Assembly (NCBI GenBank): GCA_902479065.1
Contig: CABSNM010000008.1
Location: 1-64,000 of the forward strand
DNA: 64,000 nucleotides
Origin: an uncultured Collinsella sp.
GTDB taxonomy: Bacteria > Actinomycetota > Coriobacteriia > Coriobacteriales > Coriobacteriaceae
Direction of reading: 5' to 3'
This document shows positions 18,732 through 27,901 of the stretch, piece by piece; position 1 is the first letter of the stretch; each line of letters starts with the position of its first letter. The position numbers and the translations under genes were made by a program. The notes under the pieces were generated by a model that was not told the DNA's origin, ran no database searches, and worked only from the letters and a program-made list of their open reading frames with translations.

Positions 18732-21212
18732 CTACTCCACCGGCTTGAAGATGGTGGACTGGCCGAAGACGCTGCGGATGAGGGCTTTGGCCTCGTCCTC
18801 GGTCTGCGGGATGCTCGGGGCTGCACCCTGATGGCCGAAGGGGCCGCCCGCACCGGAGTTGGACTCCCAGGGAGCTGCAGGAGCGTCCTCCTCTTTGGGG
18901 GCAGTTGCAGCGGACTTGGGCGCGGACGCCGCACCCGGCACGTCGAACGGAGGCAGATCGTCCCCACCAGCATCGGCAACAAAACCGCCAACCATGGCAT
19001 CGTCGTAGGGAACCTGCTCGGATTCCCATGGCGCAGACGGCGCGGCGGGCTGAGCCTTGGGAGCGGACGCGCGCTCGGGCGCTCGGGGCGCGGGCTCGGT
19101 CGGGAGCTTGCCCGTGGCAGGAGCGCCGGCGGGGTTGTCGGAGCGCAGCCAGGGGGCTTTGCCCAGGTCAGACGACTTGGGCGCGGGCGAGGCAGGCTTG
19201 GGCGCGGGTGTCGGAGCAGCCGGTTTGGCCATGACGGGCTTAGGCGCCGACGGGGTCGGCGCCGCTATCGGTGCTGCTTTTGGCTGCGTCGCGCTGGCGC
19301 TCGAGGATGCAGGGGCCGCCGAGGACACGGGTTGCGGGTCCGCAGATACCGCAGCCCGTGCAGATGGAGAATGCTCCTCATGTTGAGGAGCCGGCGTGCC
19401 ACCCCCATCCAGGACATAGTCGACGGTACGACGACCGAAGACCGCACTGACTGTCGGCAGGACCACCGACTGCGTGTCGGCGCGTCCAAGCATCTTGATG
19501 GCAAAGGTCGAGCCCGCGGGGAACGAGACCGTGAGCCTGGAGCCGTCGTCAGCCGTGGCGCGGGCATTGAGCAAAAGCCCCGCGTAGGAAGCCTGACGCG
19601 CCTTGACACGCTCGACAACCTCGGCCCATTTGCGCTGCAGCTCTCCGGCATCCTCGACCGCGGGCGTCTCGGCAGTACCGGCGGCGGCAACCTGGGCGGC
19701 ATTGTTGGACTGGGGCTTAGGTGCCGGAGCGGTGGCAGGCGCGGGAGCCGCAACGGGCTGAGGCGTCGGAGTCGGCGCAGGCTGAGGTGCAGGCGCTGCA
19801 GGCTTGGAAGCTGACACGGACGCAGAACGGGACGCAGGCTGGGCAGCCGGAACAGCAGCACCACGGTCCCAAGGCATACCGCCCTGGCGCGCGGACGTAG
19901 CAGCGGGGGCAGCGGATGCCGCCGGAGCGGCAGCACGAGCGCCCGAAATTAGCGTCGGCTGTTGGGCAGCAGCGGGTACGGATGCTGCAGGCGCGGCGGC
20001 CTGAGCAGCAGCCACGCTCGCCGGCACGGCGCCGTTGGCAACCATGGCCTCCAAGCGGGCCACGCGCTCGGCCAATGCCTCAATCGTTAAATCGGCCTCG
20101 GGACGTGCCAGGCGCGTGCAGGCGATCTCGAGCACCAGGCGCACGTCGCTCGCGCCCCTCATCTCCAGTGCGGCATCGTCGAGCACCGTCAGCACACGGG
20201 CCAGGCGGTCGGCAGGATGCTCGCCAAAGGCAGCGGCCTCGGCAGCAAGCGCCTCGGCCTGCTCGGAGCCGCCCTCAAACAGCTCGGCACGGGCACCGGC
20301 AACGCAGGCAACGTACACGTCACGCACATGCGCCACCAGGTCGCGCGTCAGCTCCAGCAGGTCGTTTCCTTCCTCGACCTGCGCACGGATCAGTCCATAG
20401 AGCTCGGCAACATCGCGATCGGCAATGGCGCGGGAAAACTCGCCCAGAATCTGGTCCGAAACCTCGCCTAAAAGCGAGCGGGCGTCGTCCGCATGCACAG
20501 AACCGTTGCCAAAGACGCTCAGCTGCTCCAGCGTGGACAGCGCGTCGCGCATACCGCCCTTGGCATGGCGCGCCACGATAGCCAGCGCCTCATCGTCGTA
20601 ATCGAAGCCCTCCTGCTCGCACACGTATGCCAGGCGACGCTCGATATCCTCGTTGCCGATGCGATGGAAATCGAAACGCTGGCAGCGCGAGAGGATGGTC
20701 TCCAGAATCTTTTGCGGGTCGGTGGTGCACAGCACAAAGATCACGTGTGCCGGCGGCTCCTCGAGCGTCTTGAGCAGCGCGTTGAACGCCGCCGTCGTGA
20801 GCATGTGGACCTCGTCGATGATATAGATCTTGTACTTGCCGCGCACCGGGGCAAAGTTGACGGAGTTGATGATTTCCTCGCGCACATTGTCCACGCCCGT
20901 GCGGGAGGCGGCATCGAGCTCGTAGACATCGGGGTGGTTACCCTCGGCAATGAGCTCGCACTCCTCGCAAGTACCGTCGGGCATGCAGCCGCTTGCACCC
21001 TCGGCGCGCGCCGCCTCGGCATTGCGGCACAGCAGCGCCTTGGCCAGAATGCGCGCCATGGTGGTCTTGCCCGTGCCGCGCGGTCCGCAGAACAGGTAGG
21101 CGTGGGACAGGCGCCCCTCGGTGATGGCGTGCTCGAGCGTCGAGACGATATGCTGCTGGCCCACCACGGAGTCAAAGGTGAGCGGGCGATACTTTCGGTA
21201 CAACGATTCCAT
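18732..21212 (-). CDS. dnaX: DNA polymerase III subunits gamma and tau
   Basis: An 826-residue clamp-loader ATPase. Walker A is GPRGTGKTT (43-51). Zinc ligands are C62, C76, C82 and C85, Walker B is IIDEVHML near 125-135 and the sensor is SRCQRFDF. The C-terminal half is an Ala/Pro-rich linker with interspersed conserved blocks (for example ELQRKWAEVVERVKARQASY), as in actinobacterial tau. ATG 21212 (MESLYRKYRP) with GGGGGAG is the start; the upstream extension of the frame overlaps the divergent promoter. The divergent gene at 21329 starts 117 bp away. Confidence 0.96.
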   Translation of the reverse strand: MESLYRKYRPLTFDSVVGQQHIVSTLEHAITEGRLSHAYLFCGPRGTGKTTMARILAKALLCRNAEAARAEGASGCMPDGTCEECELIAEGNHPDVYELDAASRTGVDNVREEIINSVNFAPVRGKYKIYIIDEVHMLTTAAFNALLKTLEEPPAHVIFVLCTTDPQKILETILSRCQRFDFHRIGNEDIERRLAYVCEQEGFDYDDEALAIVARHAKGGMRDALSTLEQLSVFGNGSVHADDARSLLGEVSDQILGEFSRAIADRDVAELYGLIRAQVEEGNDLLELTRDLVAHVRDVYVACVAGARAELFEGGSEQAEALAAEAAAFGEHPADRLARVLTVLDDAALEMRGASDVRLVLEIACTRLARPEADLTIEALAERVARLEAMVANGAVPASVAAAQAAAPAASVPAAAQQPTLISGARAAAPAASAAPAATSARQGGMPWDRGAAVPAAQPASRSASVSASKPAAPAPQPAPTPTPQPVAAPAPATAPAPKPQSNNAAQVAAAGTAETPAVEDAGELQRKWAEVVERVKARQASYAGLLLNARATADDGSRLTVSFPAGSTFAIKMLGRADTQSVVLPTVSAVFGRRTVDYVLDGGGTPAPQHEEHSPSARAAVSADPQPVSSAAPASSSASATQPKAAPIAAPTPSAPKPVMAKPAAPTPAPKPASPAPKSSDLGKAPWLRSDNPAGAPATGKLPTEPAPRAPERASAPKAQPAAPSAPWESEQVPYDDAMVGGFVADAGGDDLPPFDVPGAASAPKSAATAPKEEDAPAAPWESNSGAGGPFGHQGAAPSIPQTEDEAKALIRSVFGQSTIFKPVE

Positions 21213-21328
21213 GGGTGCTCCCCCGGGTATACTGAGTCTTGTTGCCGCGGCGGCCATGCGGTCGCACGGCATACTGCATTCCATAATAACCCGTACGGCG
21301 AGCCCGCCGCGATAGGAGTCCAAAGAGC

Positions 21329-22045
21329 ATGGCAGACGCAGAGAGCAACCTCGTTCCCTCCGAAGCAGCCGACCAGGTCGAGGTCGCGCTCGAGGAGCAG
21401 GCCGCAGCCGACGACGGCATCCTGTACCTCAACGAGTACCAATACGAAAACGACCTCGTCACCGACTTCGCCCGCCTGGTCGCCTCGCCCAGGCGTCGCG
21501 GCTCGCTGTATGTCGCCGCGGCAATTGCCGCGCTCATCGGCATCGGCATGCTGGTGGCCGGCGGCAACTGGATCAAGTTTGGCGTCGTCTTGATCGTATT
21601 CGGCGCCTTTTTGGCCTGGTGGAGCAAAAACCTGCACCACACCCTCGCCCGCGACTTTATCGACGCCGTTGAGGCCGACGAGTCCATGGGTGGCCGCTAT
21701 CGCCGCGTCGCCGCCAACGAGGACGGCCTGATGGTTTGGGGCACGAGCGGCAAGTCGCAGTTCTTCCCGTTTGAAAAGCTCGACCACGTGCTCGACGGCG
21801 AGCGCATCTTTGTGGCCATGTTCGCCGACCAGGGCGTGACGATCCCTAAGGACACCTTTGTCCGCGGCGATGCCGAGCAGTTCGGTCCCTTCCTTAAGGC
21901 GCGCATCAACAAAAAACTCCGCATCGAGACCAAACGCAAGAAGATGAAGGCAGAAAAGGCCGCTGCCGAAGCAAAACAGGGCGACAAGCCCCAGGAGACC
22001 AAGGGCAAGCAGCGCAAGCAGAAGAAGAGCAAGAAGAAGCGGTAG
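21329..22045 (+). CDS. Two-span membrane protein, YcxB-like
   Basis: A 238-residue protein. An acidic N-terminus is followed by two adjacent hydrophobic helices at about 64-100 (LYVAAAIAALIGIGMLVAGG and FGVVLIVFGAFLAWW). A beta-rich cytoplasmic domain comes next, ending in a very Lys-rich tail from about residue 195. The layout resembles YcxB-type membrane proteins of unknown function. GGAGTCC precedes the ATG. It is divergent from dnaX. Confidence 0.65.
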   Translation: MADAESNLVPSEAADQVEVALEEQAAADDGILYLNEYQYENDLVTDFARLVASPRRRGSLYVAAAIAALIGIGMLVAGGNWIKFGVVLIVFGAFLAWWSKNLHHTLARDFIDAVEADESMGGRYRRVAANEDGLMVWGTSGKSQFFPFEKLDHVLDGERIFVAMFADQGVTIPKDTFVRGDAEQFGPFLKARINKKLRIETKRKKMKAEKAAAEAKQGDKPQETKGKQRKQKKSKKKR

Positions 22046-22073
22046 GCCGGCCGACACCGAAGGCGCCTCGTCC

Positions 22074-22113
22074 CGCGCCCGATTCCGGGCCGGGGCGCCT
22101 GGAATCGGGCGCG
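22074..22113. terminator. GC-rich hairpin between convergent genes
   Basis: CGCGCCCGATTCC (22074-22086) pairs with GGAATCGGGCGCG (22101-22113). It lies between the stops of the genes at 22045 and 22151, so it could serve both. It has no T run. Confidence 0.55.
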
Positions 22114-22150
22114 CGTACCGCCAATGGACCCGTTTTGCCTTGCTCTCGAG

Positions 22151-22819
22151 CTATTTCACTTCAAACCTTAAGAGCCTCCGCTCCGGCAGATCGGTCATCT
22201 TCATCGTGTAAGTCCCGGGAAATGCTTTCTCAAAACGGACGGTCTCGTAACCTTCGAAATAGTCGTTGGTGTTCTGCATCATAAATGGGACGAGCAACTC
22301 GTTTTCTGCCCCAACCTCCACGGCAAACGCAGCAGAGCCGCCAAGGACCGGCATGGCTTGCGTTATCAGATCGGTATTGACTACAAAATCATAGTTTGGC
22401 GCAGACTCCGGAACCAGATGCCAAACATACGCTTTGATTCCACCGTCGATATTATCCCTATTTCTGACACGCATCTTTACGGCGATAACGCACGTGATGT
22501 CGGCATCCTTCAGTCTCGTTTTCGTATCCACGGTGCCATATTTTGAATAATCGTCATGTGCTCGTTTGAGATACTCGCGCGGCGTGAGCAACTCTGCCCC
22601 GTCTATGCAAAACGAATACCCATCAGTCACCACATCCTTCGACCCCAGAAACGCTCCATCCATCGAGAGCCATTCGCCCTCCGCGTAATATTTCTCAGGA
22701 ATGACCGTCCGGTTCCCGTTAACGACGCTCACCCTCATGCCCGCAAGGCCGGCAGCAGCACAGCAAAAAAGCGCGAGCGCCGATCTTCTCGTCCACAGGG
22801 TCTTCTTCATCGCGCTCAC
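22151..22819 (-). CDS. Secreted protein of an ABC transporter operon
   Basis: A 222-residue protein with an N-terminal signal segment (ALALFCCAAAGLAGMRV) and an extracellular beta-rich domain. A Cys near the end of the hydrophobic stretch leaves a lipoprotein possible, but no clean lipobox is seen. It resembles secreted proteins of unknown function (DUF5028 type, from memory) that accompany small ABC systems in this class. The GTG start overlaps the ATPase stop as GTGA, so it is coupled to the ATPase gene. It is the last gene of the four-gene operon. Confidence 0.7.
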   Translation of the reverse strand: MSAMKKTLWTRRSALALFCCAAAGLAGMRVSVVNGNRTVIPEKYYAEGEWLSMDGAFLGSKDVVTDGYSFCIDGAELLTPREYLKRAHDDYSKYGTVDTKTRLKDADITCVIAVKMRVRNRDNIDGGIKAYVWHLVPESAPNYDFVVNTDLITQAMPVLGGSAAFAVEVGAENELLVPFMMQNTNDYFEGYETVRFEKAFPGTYTMKMTDLPERRLLRFEVK

Positions 22820-23460
22820 GACCTTTCCCGAACTTTCACAACGGCACCGTCGCGCATGCAGTAAACCCGATCGGCCAGTTCCTCGAGCACCTCTCCGTCA
22901 TGGCTGGACAGAAGGACCTCACGACCCGTTGATGCCGCCATCGCCACAACGCGCTTGAGCATTTCAACGCCCGCTTCGTCGAGGGCATTCGTTGGCTCAT
23001 CGAGAACAAGCAGCTTCGGCTTCTCCATAATTGCCGCAGCTATCCCCAGACGCTGCTTCATCCCAAGCGAGTATGCTCGGAACTTCTTTTTTTCGTCTGC
23101 ATCGAGCCCCACGAGCCGCAGGGCAGAGCGAATGTCCTCGGGGGTGGCAACGCCCTTGATCTGAGCGATGAGCTTCAGATTGTCGTAGCCAGACAGATAT
23201 CCCAAAAAGGAAGGTGCCTCGATCAACATCCCCAGACTCGGCGGGAACGAGATGTCCGCCCCAAGCCTTTGGCCATCGATAGAGATTTCGCCTTCGGTAG
23301 GCTTGATCAACCCGCAAACCGCTCGCATGAGCATGGTCTTACCCGAACCGTTTATCCCCTGAAGCCCGACCACAGTCCCAGGGTCAACCTCGATGGACAC
23401 GTTGCGCAGGACATCGTTTTTACCCATGCGCTTCGATACGCCCCTTACGATCACACTCAT
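22816..23460 (-). CDS. ABC transporter ATP-binding protein
   Basis: A 214-residue ATPase with Walker A GINGSGKTM, a Q-loop region, signature YSLGMKQRLGIAAA (degenerate LSGGQ), Walker B LLVLDEPTNALD and H-loop LLSSHD. The YSxGMKQR signature is typical of drug/lantibiotic-type (CcmA-like) exporters. ATG 23460 with AAAAGGGGG is used rather than the longer upstream frame. It overlaps the permease gene upstream and the secreted-protein gene downstream, so the operon is tightly coupled. Confidence 0.9.
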   Translation of the reverse strand: MSVIVRGVSKRMGKNDVLRNVSIEVDPGTVVGLQGINGSGKTMLMRAVCGLIKPTEGEISIDGQRLGADISFPPSLGMLIEAPSFLGYLSGYDNLKLIAQIKGVATPEDIRSALRLVGLDADEKKKFRAYSLGMKQRLGIAAAIMEKPKLLVLDEPTNALDEAGVEMLKRVVAMAASTGREVLLSSHDGEVLEELADRVYCMRDGAVVKVRERS

Positions 23461-24293
23461 ATCTTGTCCCCCTTTTCTATAAGGTCGGCCCTTCGAAACC
23501 ACAGTCCACCCAACGATAGGCATAACGACATAAGCCCAATTGATGACAAGACACTCGAGCCCGCCGCGATTCCCTCTTTGACAATTCCACCCCAGCGCAA
23601 CAGCATCAAGGCGTTACCCAATAGCGCCCAATGTCGTGCATATGCCGAGCAGATCAGGTAGCTCATTAAAACCACAAACGAGACTGACGACCCAAGCACA
23701 AACCCAACCGCTGCCTGCGCAAACGCAAGCGCCTCAAAAGCAAATAAGAGACCTATGAAAAACGGCAGCGCATCTGCCTCGGCAGCTTTGAGAAACCACG
23801 GCGCCAAATTAGCCAGTTGAAGCGACTCACCATGAATGACCGCGCTGAACGAGGAGCTCACCACCAAGCTCCAAATCACAACAGAGCAAACCACCACGAG
23901 CAGTGAAAATGCCGTTACTGCCGCCACCAAGATAAAACGCGAGACCCACCAAAGGGTTCTTGCCCGGCATCGAACAAGCGCTTGCAAACCAAACCCGTGC
24001 AACGATTCGGTCGGATAGTCGAGTGTTGTATAGAGAATAAGCAGAATGAGAAATAGCCATCCTAGCGGAGGCACAAACATGACCCCGGGCCTAGGCTCAA
24101 ACGGAGCAGATCCGGCAAACACGAGCGCAAGATTATCCGCAAACCCCAAGGTATCCGTTCTAACCCCATACACAGAAGACAATCCGTAGGCGTACACCAA
24201 GTTCGCAACGGTCACTGCCGCAATTGCAATAAAAGTGATGATGTTCTTCTTCAAAACGGTCCTCAGGTCCGCGGCGACCAGCCTAAACAGCAT
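23457..24293 (-). CDS. ABC transporter permease, second membrane subunit
   Basis: A 278-residue protein with about six hydrophobic helices, ABC-2 type in character. The start ATG 24293 overlaps the stop of the first permease as TGATG, and its own stop overlaps the ATPase start. It shares layout with, but is clearly different from, the upstream permease, so the transporter is probably a heterodimer. The substrate is unknown. Confidence 0.8.
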   Translation of the reverse strand: MLFRLVAADLRTVLKKNIITFIAIAAVTVANLVYAYGLSSVYGVRTDTLGFADNLALVFAGSAPFEPRPGVMFVPPLGWLFLILLILYTTLDYPTESLHGFGLQALVRCRARTLWWVSRFILVAAVTAFSLLVVVCSVVIWSLVVSSSFSAVIHGESLQLANLAPWFLKAAEADALPFFIGLLFAFEALAFAQAAVGFVLGSSVSFVVLMSYLICSAYARHWALLGNALMLLRWGGIVKEGIAAGSSVLSSIGLMSLCLSLGGLWFRRADLIEKGDKI

Positions 24294-25174
24294 CAGACCA
24301 CCTCGCGTCTTTTCCACGCCCCAGAAAAAGCCAACGAAGCAAGGGTCAATAATATGATTTCCGCAAAACCGGCTCGAATGTCTGGCCAGTTATTCAGCGA
24401 TTCCGACCTGATGCTGTTGAGGATATTGCAGTTAAACCCCACACAAGCCATTACGCCGAAGATCCAGCCATTTGCAAAATGCCACGCAACCATTAGCAGA
24501 TACGGGACAATTATCGCTTTGATTCTGCTGCGAAACACAACCGACAGACCGGTCACGGCCATGGATAGAGCCCCCAGCGTCACCGCATCGAACAGTGTAT
24601 AAACCAGCACGTACAACAGAGGCCGGGAATAAAACAGGCCAGAAAAATAGCTATGCAGATAGAGCCCGACGTAAGTCGATTCGTCGACCCGGGGGAGATA
24701 CGCGGGAAACAGCATTGAGACAATCAGGAAGTTCACGAGTAGCGGAATAGCCGTGACCGCAAACGCAGAGAGGAAAGCAGACAGCATCTTCACGTTCACG
24801 TATGCATTTCTAGAAACACGTGTGCAGATCTGCGCCTCGTAACCGCTCAAACGCTCGGACAGGCATGACCACGACCCGGCCAGCATGGCAAGCAACGGCA
24901 GCACATAGAAAAACACTGATGCCGATAGCGGTGCATTTGCACTCACAACGATCCAGTTACCAAAGCTACTTTCACGCGTTTGGCCGAGGTATGCCTGGGC
25001 TTGCAAACCAACGCCATAGCCAAGCGATAACAGCTGCTTGCGCTCAGTCTCGAGCGTCCACCATGCCTCAATGGCAGCCGCCATCGAAATTGCAGTTGCA
25101 ACCATAAGGGTCAACGCAAATATAGGATTGCCAAATATCTTGGACAACTCGTGCCGCATTAGATTTCTATTCAA
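24293..25174 (-). CDS. ABC transporter permease, first membrane subunit
   Basis: A 293-residue protein with about six transmembrane helices. The first follows MRHELSKIFGNPIFALTLMV, a start typical of ABC-2 permeases. The start is TTG 25174 with GGGAGGG about 9 bp upstream; ATG 25159 is an alternative. It opens the operon at 22151-25174. The LuxR-type gene 152 bp upstream on the same strand is the likely regulator. Confidence 0.8.
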   Translation of the reverse strand: MNRNLMRHELSKIFGNPIFALTLMVATAISMAAAIEAWWTLETERKQLLSLGYGVGLQAQAYLGQTRESSFGNWIVVSANAPLSASVFFYVLPLLAMLAGSWSCLSERLSGYEAQICTRVSRNAYVNVKMLSAFLSAFAVTAIPLLVNFLIVSMLFPAYLPRVDESTYVGLYLHSYFSGLFYSRPLLYVLVYTLFDAVTLGALSMAVTGLSVVFRSRIKAIIVPYLLMVAWHFANGWIFGVMACVGFNCNILNSIRSESLNNWPDIRAGFAEIILLTLASLAFSGAWKRREVV

Positions 25175-25326
25175 GCGACATCACCCTCCCATTGGCCGGG
25201 CCGAGCAGCAGCACTCGATCTCGTCCCAATCAAAAGCGGTTAACAATGCGTCGACGCACGGCAACCTTCGCATGAATAGAGAAAGATGTCTGTAAACACC
25301 CGCTATTGAGTTGATTGCTCAGGCGT

Positions 25327-27462
25327 TTACACGTTATTTACCTGCGATAACAATAAAATTAGCTCCGCCTTATTCTTGATCTTCAACTGGCGGTAAGATG
25401 CAGACCGCAGCGCTTGCACCGTAGATGCAGCGTAACCGACATCCTCCGCAATGGCCTTTGTCGTTGCCCCCTCTGCCGTCATCAGCAAAATTTGCGACTG
25501 AACATCAGAAAGGGAGCGCGACGTAAGCAGGGCCAGCTGGCGCACGCGGGCCGTTTCGGTGGACCCGTTCGCCCGGTACTCCAAGACGGCCTTCTCGTCC
25601 TCAACCGAGCGGGCGAGCGCGATGTGCGTAACGAACATGGGCACAGACCAGCAAACAATCACCGTTGCCACGACGACATTGACAGCCGAACTTTGCCCCA
25701 ACAACGACGCGAGGAACAACGGCTCGAAAACCGTCAGATCCTGCACCATATTGAGCAAGACAGCCCAAACAGGAGCCGTCGCCCCGAAGCAAAGCATCCA
25801 TATCCCAAGCATTTTGCGCTGCGGACAGCTTCGCATCACTATATATGTGAGCAGCACCCCCGTCAGCACCGCAAGTCCATGGATTCGCCCCCTAGCGACC
25901 GCATAGATTAAGGCAACCATGCCCATTGACACCAACGGCACGATAGCCCGAGCATGGGCATGCACCTTAAACGGACGCAGCCCAACAGCGAGCGAAGCCG
26001 TAGACGCCACGCCGCAAAACAGGACCGGCACAGCCATCAACGGAACGCGTATGCACATCAATGCCGCGATATAGATAAAAGACCATTCCACAGCAGATAG
26101 CACCGCCCATACGTACGGGCTTCCGAGCCAAATCGCTTCACCCGCTCTATCCAGCGCAGCGCCACGATTCGCTTTTCCACCCGCGTAGCGTAGCGACAGA
26201 AGCAGTCCGAGACCCAATGCGTAGCTTAAGAGGGAAAAGGCGACAGCCCGCGAAACACCGGACCCCCAATCGCTATCCGCCATTACCAAGGGCCCCGCCG
26301 CAAGGAGGATAAAGAATAATGTGAGCAGGTATCGAAACAGCCGGCGCGTTCGAGCTGATGCCACTATATCGTCAGCATGCCGCTGCGGTAGCTCATGCCC
26401 TACAGTATCGCCCTCACCCGCAAACAGCGCCACGAGCTCGCGTGAGCCCGCAACCGACGCCTTCCCGTATGCTCGGTGAAGCGTTGTTCTCACCGTCGAT
26501 GGCTTCGTATCCGTCTCCTTGGCAATTTCCGCCGGCGTTTTCCCTTTGAGCAGCAGTCGAACAAACTGCTCTTCTCTAGGCGACAGGGCAGGGGAAAACA
26601 CCCCCGCATCGAATGTGTCGGACGCACAGGCGATATCCGAATTGTTGTCCCGTTTCCCCCTTAGCAACATGCATACGAAGGCAGCAGCGATAACGGACCC
26701 CATCGCCAGCAATGCAATGACCACGGCATCGCTTGCGAAGTATGCCGCCTCAACAGCCGGAATAAGACCAATAGGAACTGCTACGAGCACAGAACAGGCA
26801 AACACGTCGCGCCGCCCATGGCCAAAGGCACGAGGGCGGCAAAACGGCGGGGCCACAGTCAATGCGAGATAGACCAACGGAATTAAAAGCGCAAGGCCAA
26901 TTGACGCGGCCGTTACAGGGGGCATCCCCCATGGCTCGGGAACGACTCTCCATGAAACTCGACAGCAAAACAGCAGGCAAGACATGACGGCTATTGTTTC
27001 TGTAAAAATCGCGTCCTGCGGGTGACGAGTTTCCCTTTCGTCAGTCCGTGTCGACCTCTGCGTCAAAGGAGAGTCCGCCGTGCCCCAAATAACATATGAG
27101 AGAAGCAGCGACCCAACAAAGCACGAGACACACGAAACGCCATGTAACAACCAAATCGGTGCAAACACGATTGGAATAGAGTCTCCGCGAGCATAGAAAG
27201 CCAGGTCGGCCCATTCGGGAACCGTTGCAATAACACCAAGGAAAACACCGATGGCACCGAGATGCCTCGGCCTTCTCATTCCCCCCTTGCATAGCGCAGC
27301 ACCATGAACAAACGCCGCGAGGCATGCGCCCAGGATAACGAGCCAGGTCATTGCACCTGACGCTAGGCCGATTGAAGATGAAAACCGGTGATAAGGGGTG
27401 ACCGCCATTACGACAAGCGCAATGGCGCAGGCAAATGTAGCAGAACGGCGGGAAAAGAGCAT
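25327..27462 (-). CDS. Membrane LuxR-family regulator with two membrane-plus-HTH modules
   Basis: A 711-residue protein built as two repeats. Module 1 has about six or seven hydrophobic helices (residues 1-255) and a LuxR HTH near 275-330 (LSPREEQFVRLLLKGKTPAE through STVRTTLHRAYGKAS). Module 2 has another set of helices (about 360-610) and a C-terminal LuxR HTH (SRSLSDVQSQILLMTAEGAT through STVQALRSASYRQLKIKN). Membrane LuxR proteins with one HTH are common in Coriobacteriia; two in one chain is unusual. ATG 27462 with GGAGG is chosen over the upstream ATG. It lies next to the ABC operon, which it probably controls. Confidence 0.85.
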   Translation of the reverse strand: MLFSRRSATFACAIALVVMAVTPYHRFSSSIGLASGAMTWLVILGACLAAFVHGAALCKGGMRRPRHLGAIGVFLGVIATVPEWADLAFYARGDSIPIVFAPIWLLHGVSCVSCFVGSLLLSYVIWGTADSPLTQRSTRTDERETRHPQDAIFTETIAVMSCLLFCCRVSWRVVPEPWGMPPVTAASIGLALLIPLVYLALTVAPPFCRPRAFGHGRRDVFACSVLVAVPIGLIPAVEAAYFASDAVVIALLAMGSVIAAAFVCMLLRGKRDNNSDIACASDTFDAGVFSPALSPREEQFVRLLLKGKTPAEIAKETDTKPSTVRTTLHRAYGKASVAGSRELVALFAGEGDTVGHELPQRHADDIVASARTRRLFRYLLTLFFILLAAGPLVMADSDWGSGVSRAVAFSLLSYALGLGLLLSLRYAGGKANRGAALDRAGEAIWLGSPYVWAVLSAVEWSFIYIAALMCIRVPLMAVPVLFCGVASTASLAVGLRPFKVHAHARAIVPLVSMGMVALIYAVARGRIHGLAVLTGVLLTYIVMRSCPQRKMLGIWMLCFGATAPVWAVLLNMVQDLTVFEPLFLASLLGQSSAVNVVVATVIVCWSVPMFVTHIALARSVEDEKAVLEYRANGSTETARVRQLALLTSRSLSDVQSQILLMTAEGATTKAIAEDVGYAASTVQALRSASYRQLKIKNKAELILLLSQVNNV

Positions 27463-27604
27463 ACGGCCTCCATAGCGTGTCATTATATCGCTCGAGCCGC
27501 TCGTTTATCTCTGTTCTCACACCAGCCAGCATCAATGATTCAGGCGAACTCCAATCCGCGCCAGATCACGGTCCGGCTTTTGTTCGCAGTCCCCACATCA
27601 AAGC

Positions 27605-27742
27605 GGGATGCGGTTTCCTTTTGGACGCCGGTTCGGAAAGCGCATCCCGTTCCAGGGCAATATTCTGGGATGCAGTTTCCGCAGCCCACCCCATTTGGAA
27701 AGCGCATCCCATAATTTGGCTGAAAACTGAGATGCGCTTTCC
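27605..27742. repeat. Array of five 14-bp motifs in alternating orientation (62-bp period)
   Basis: GGGATGCGGTTTCC-type motifs start at 27605, 27667 and 27729. The inverse GGAAAGCGCATCCC is at 27635 and 27697. Steps are 30 and 32 bp in turn, so each full repeat is 62 bp, and spacers are not conserved. A partial motif (GCATCCC) follows near 27781. The array lies in the divergent promoter region between the LuxR gene and the kinase cluster. Confidence 0.85.
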
Positions 27743-27815
27743 AAACGAGCCGAAACGGGCCGAATCGATCGGGCCACCTCGCATCCCGCTATCCTCGCCA
27801 TCTGCCCGAGCGTGC

Positions 27816-27821
27816 TACACT
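27816..27821 (+). promoter_or_regulatory. Possible -10 element of the kinase/FHA/cell-wall cluster
   Basis: TACACT lies about 80 bp upstream of the first gene. The expected -35 region is poor, so this is a tentative call. Confidence 0.3.
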
Positions 27822-27901
27822 AGCAGCATCTATGCCACCGCGAACGGCTCGGCCCCGCGCCCGCCGCTCGCAAACGAACTTTAAACGCACGAGGGTTGGC
27901 C

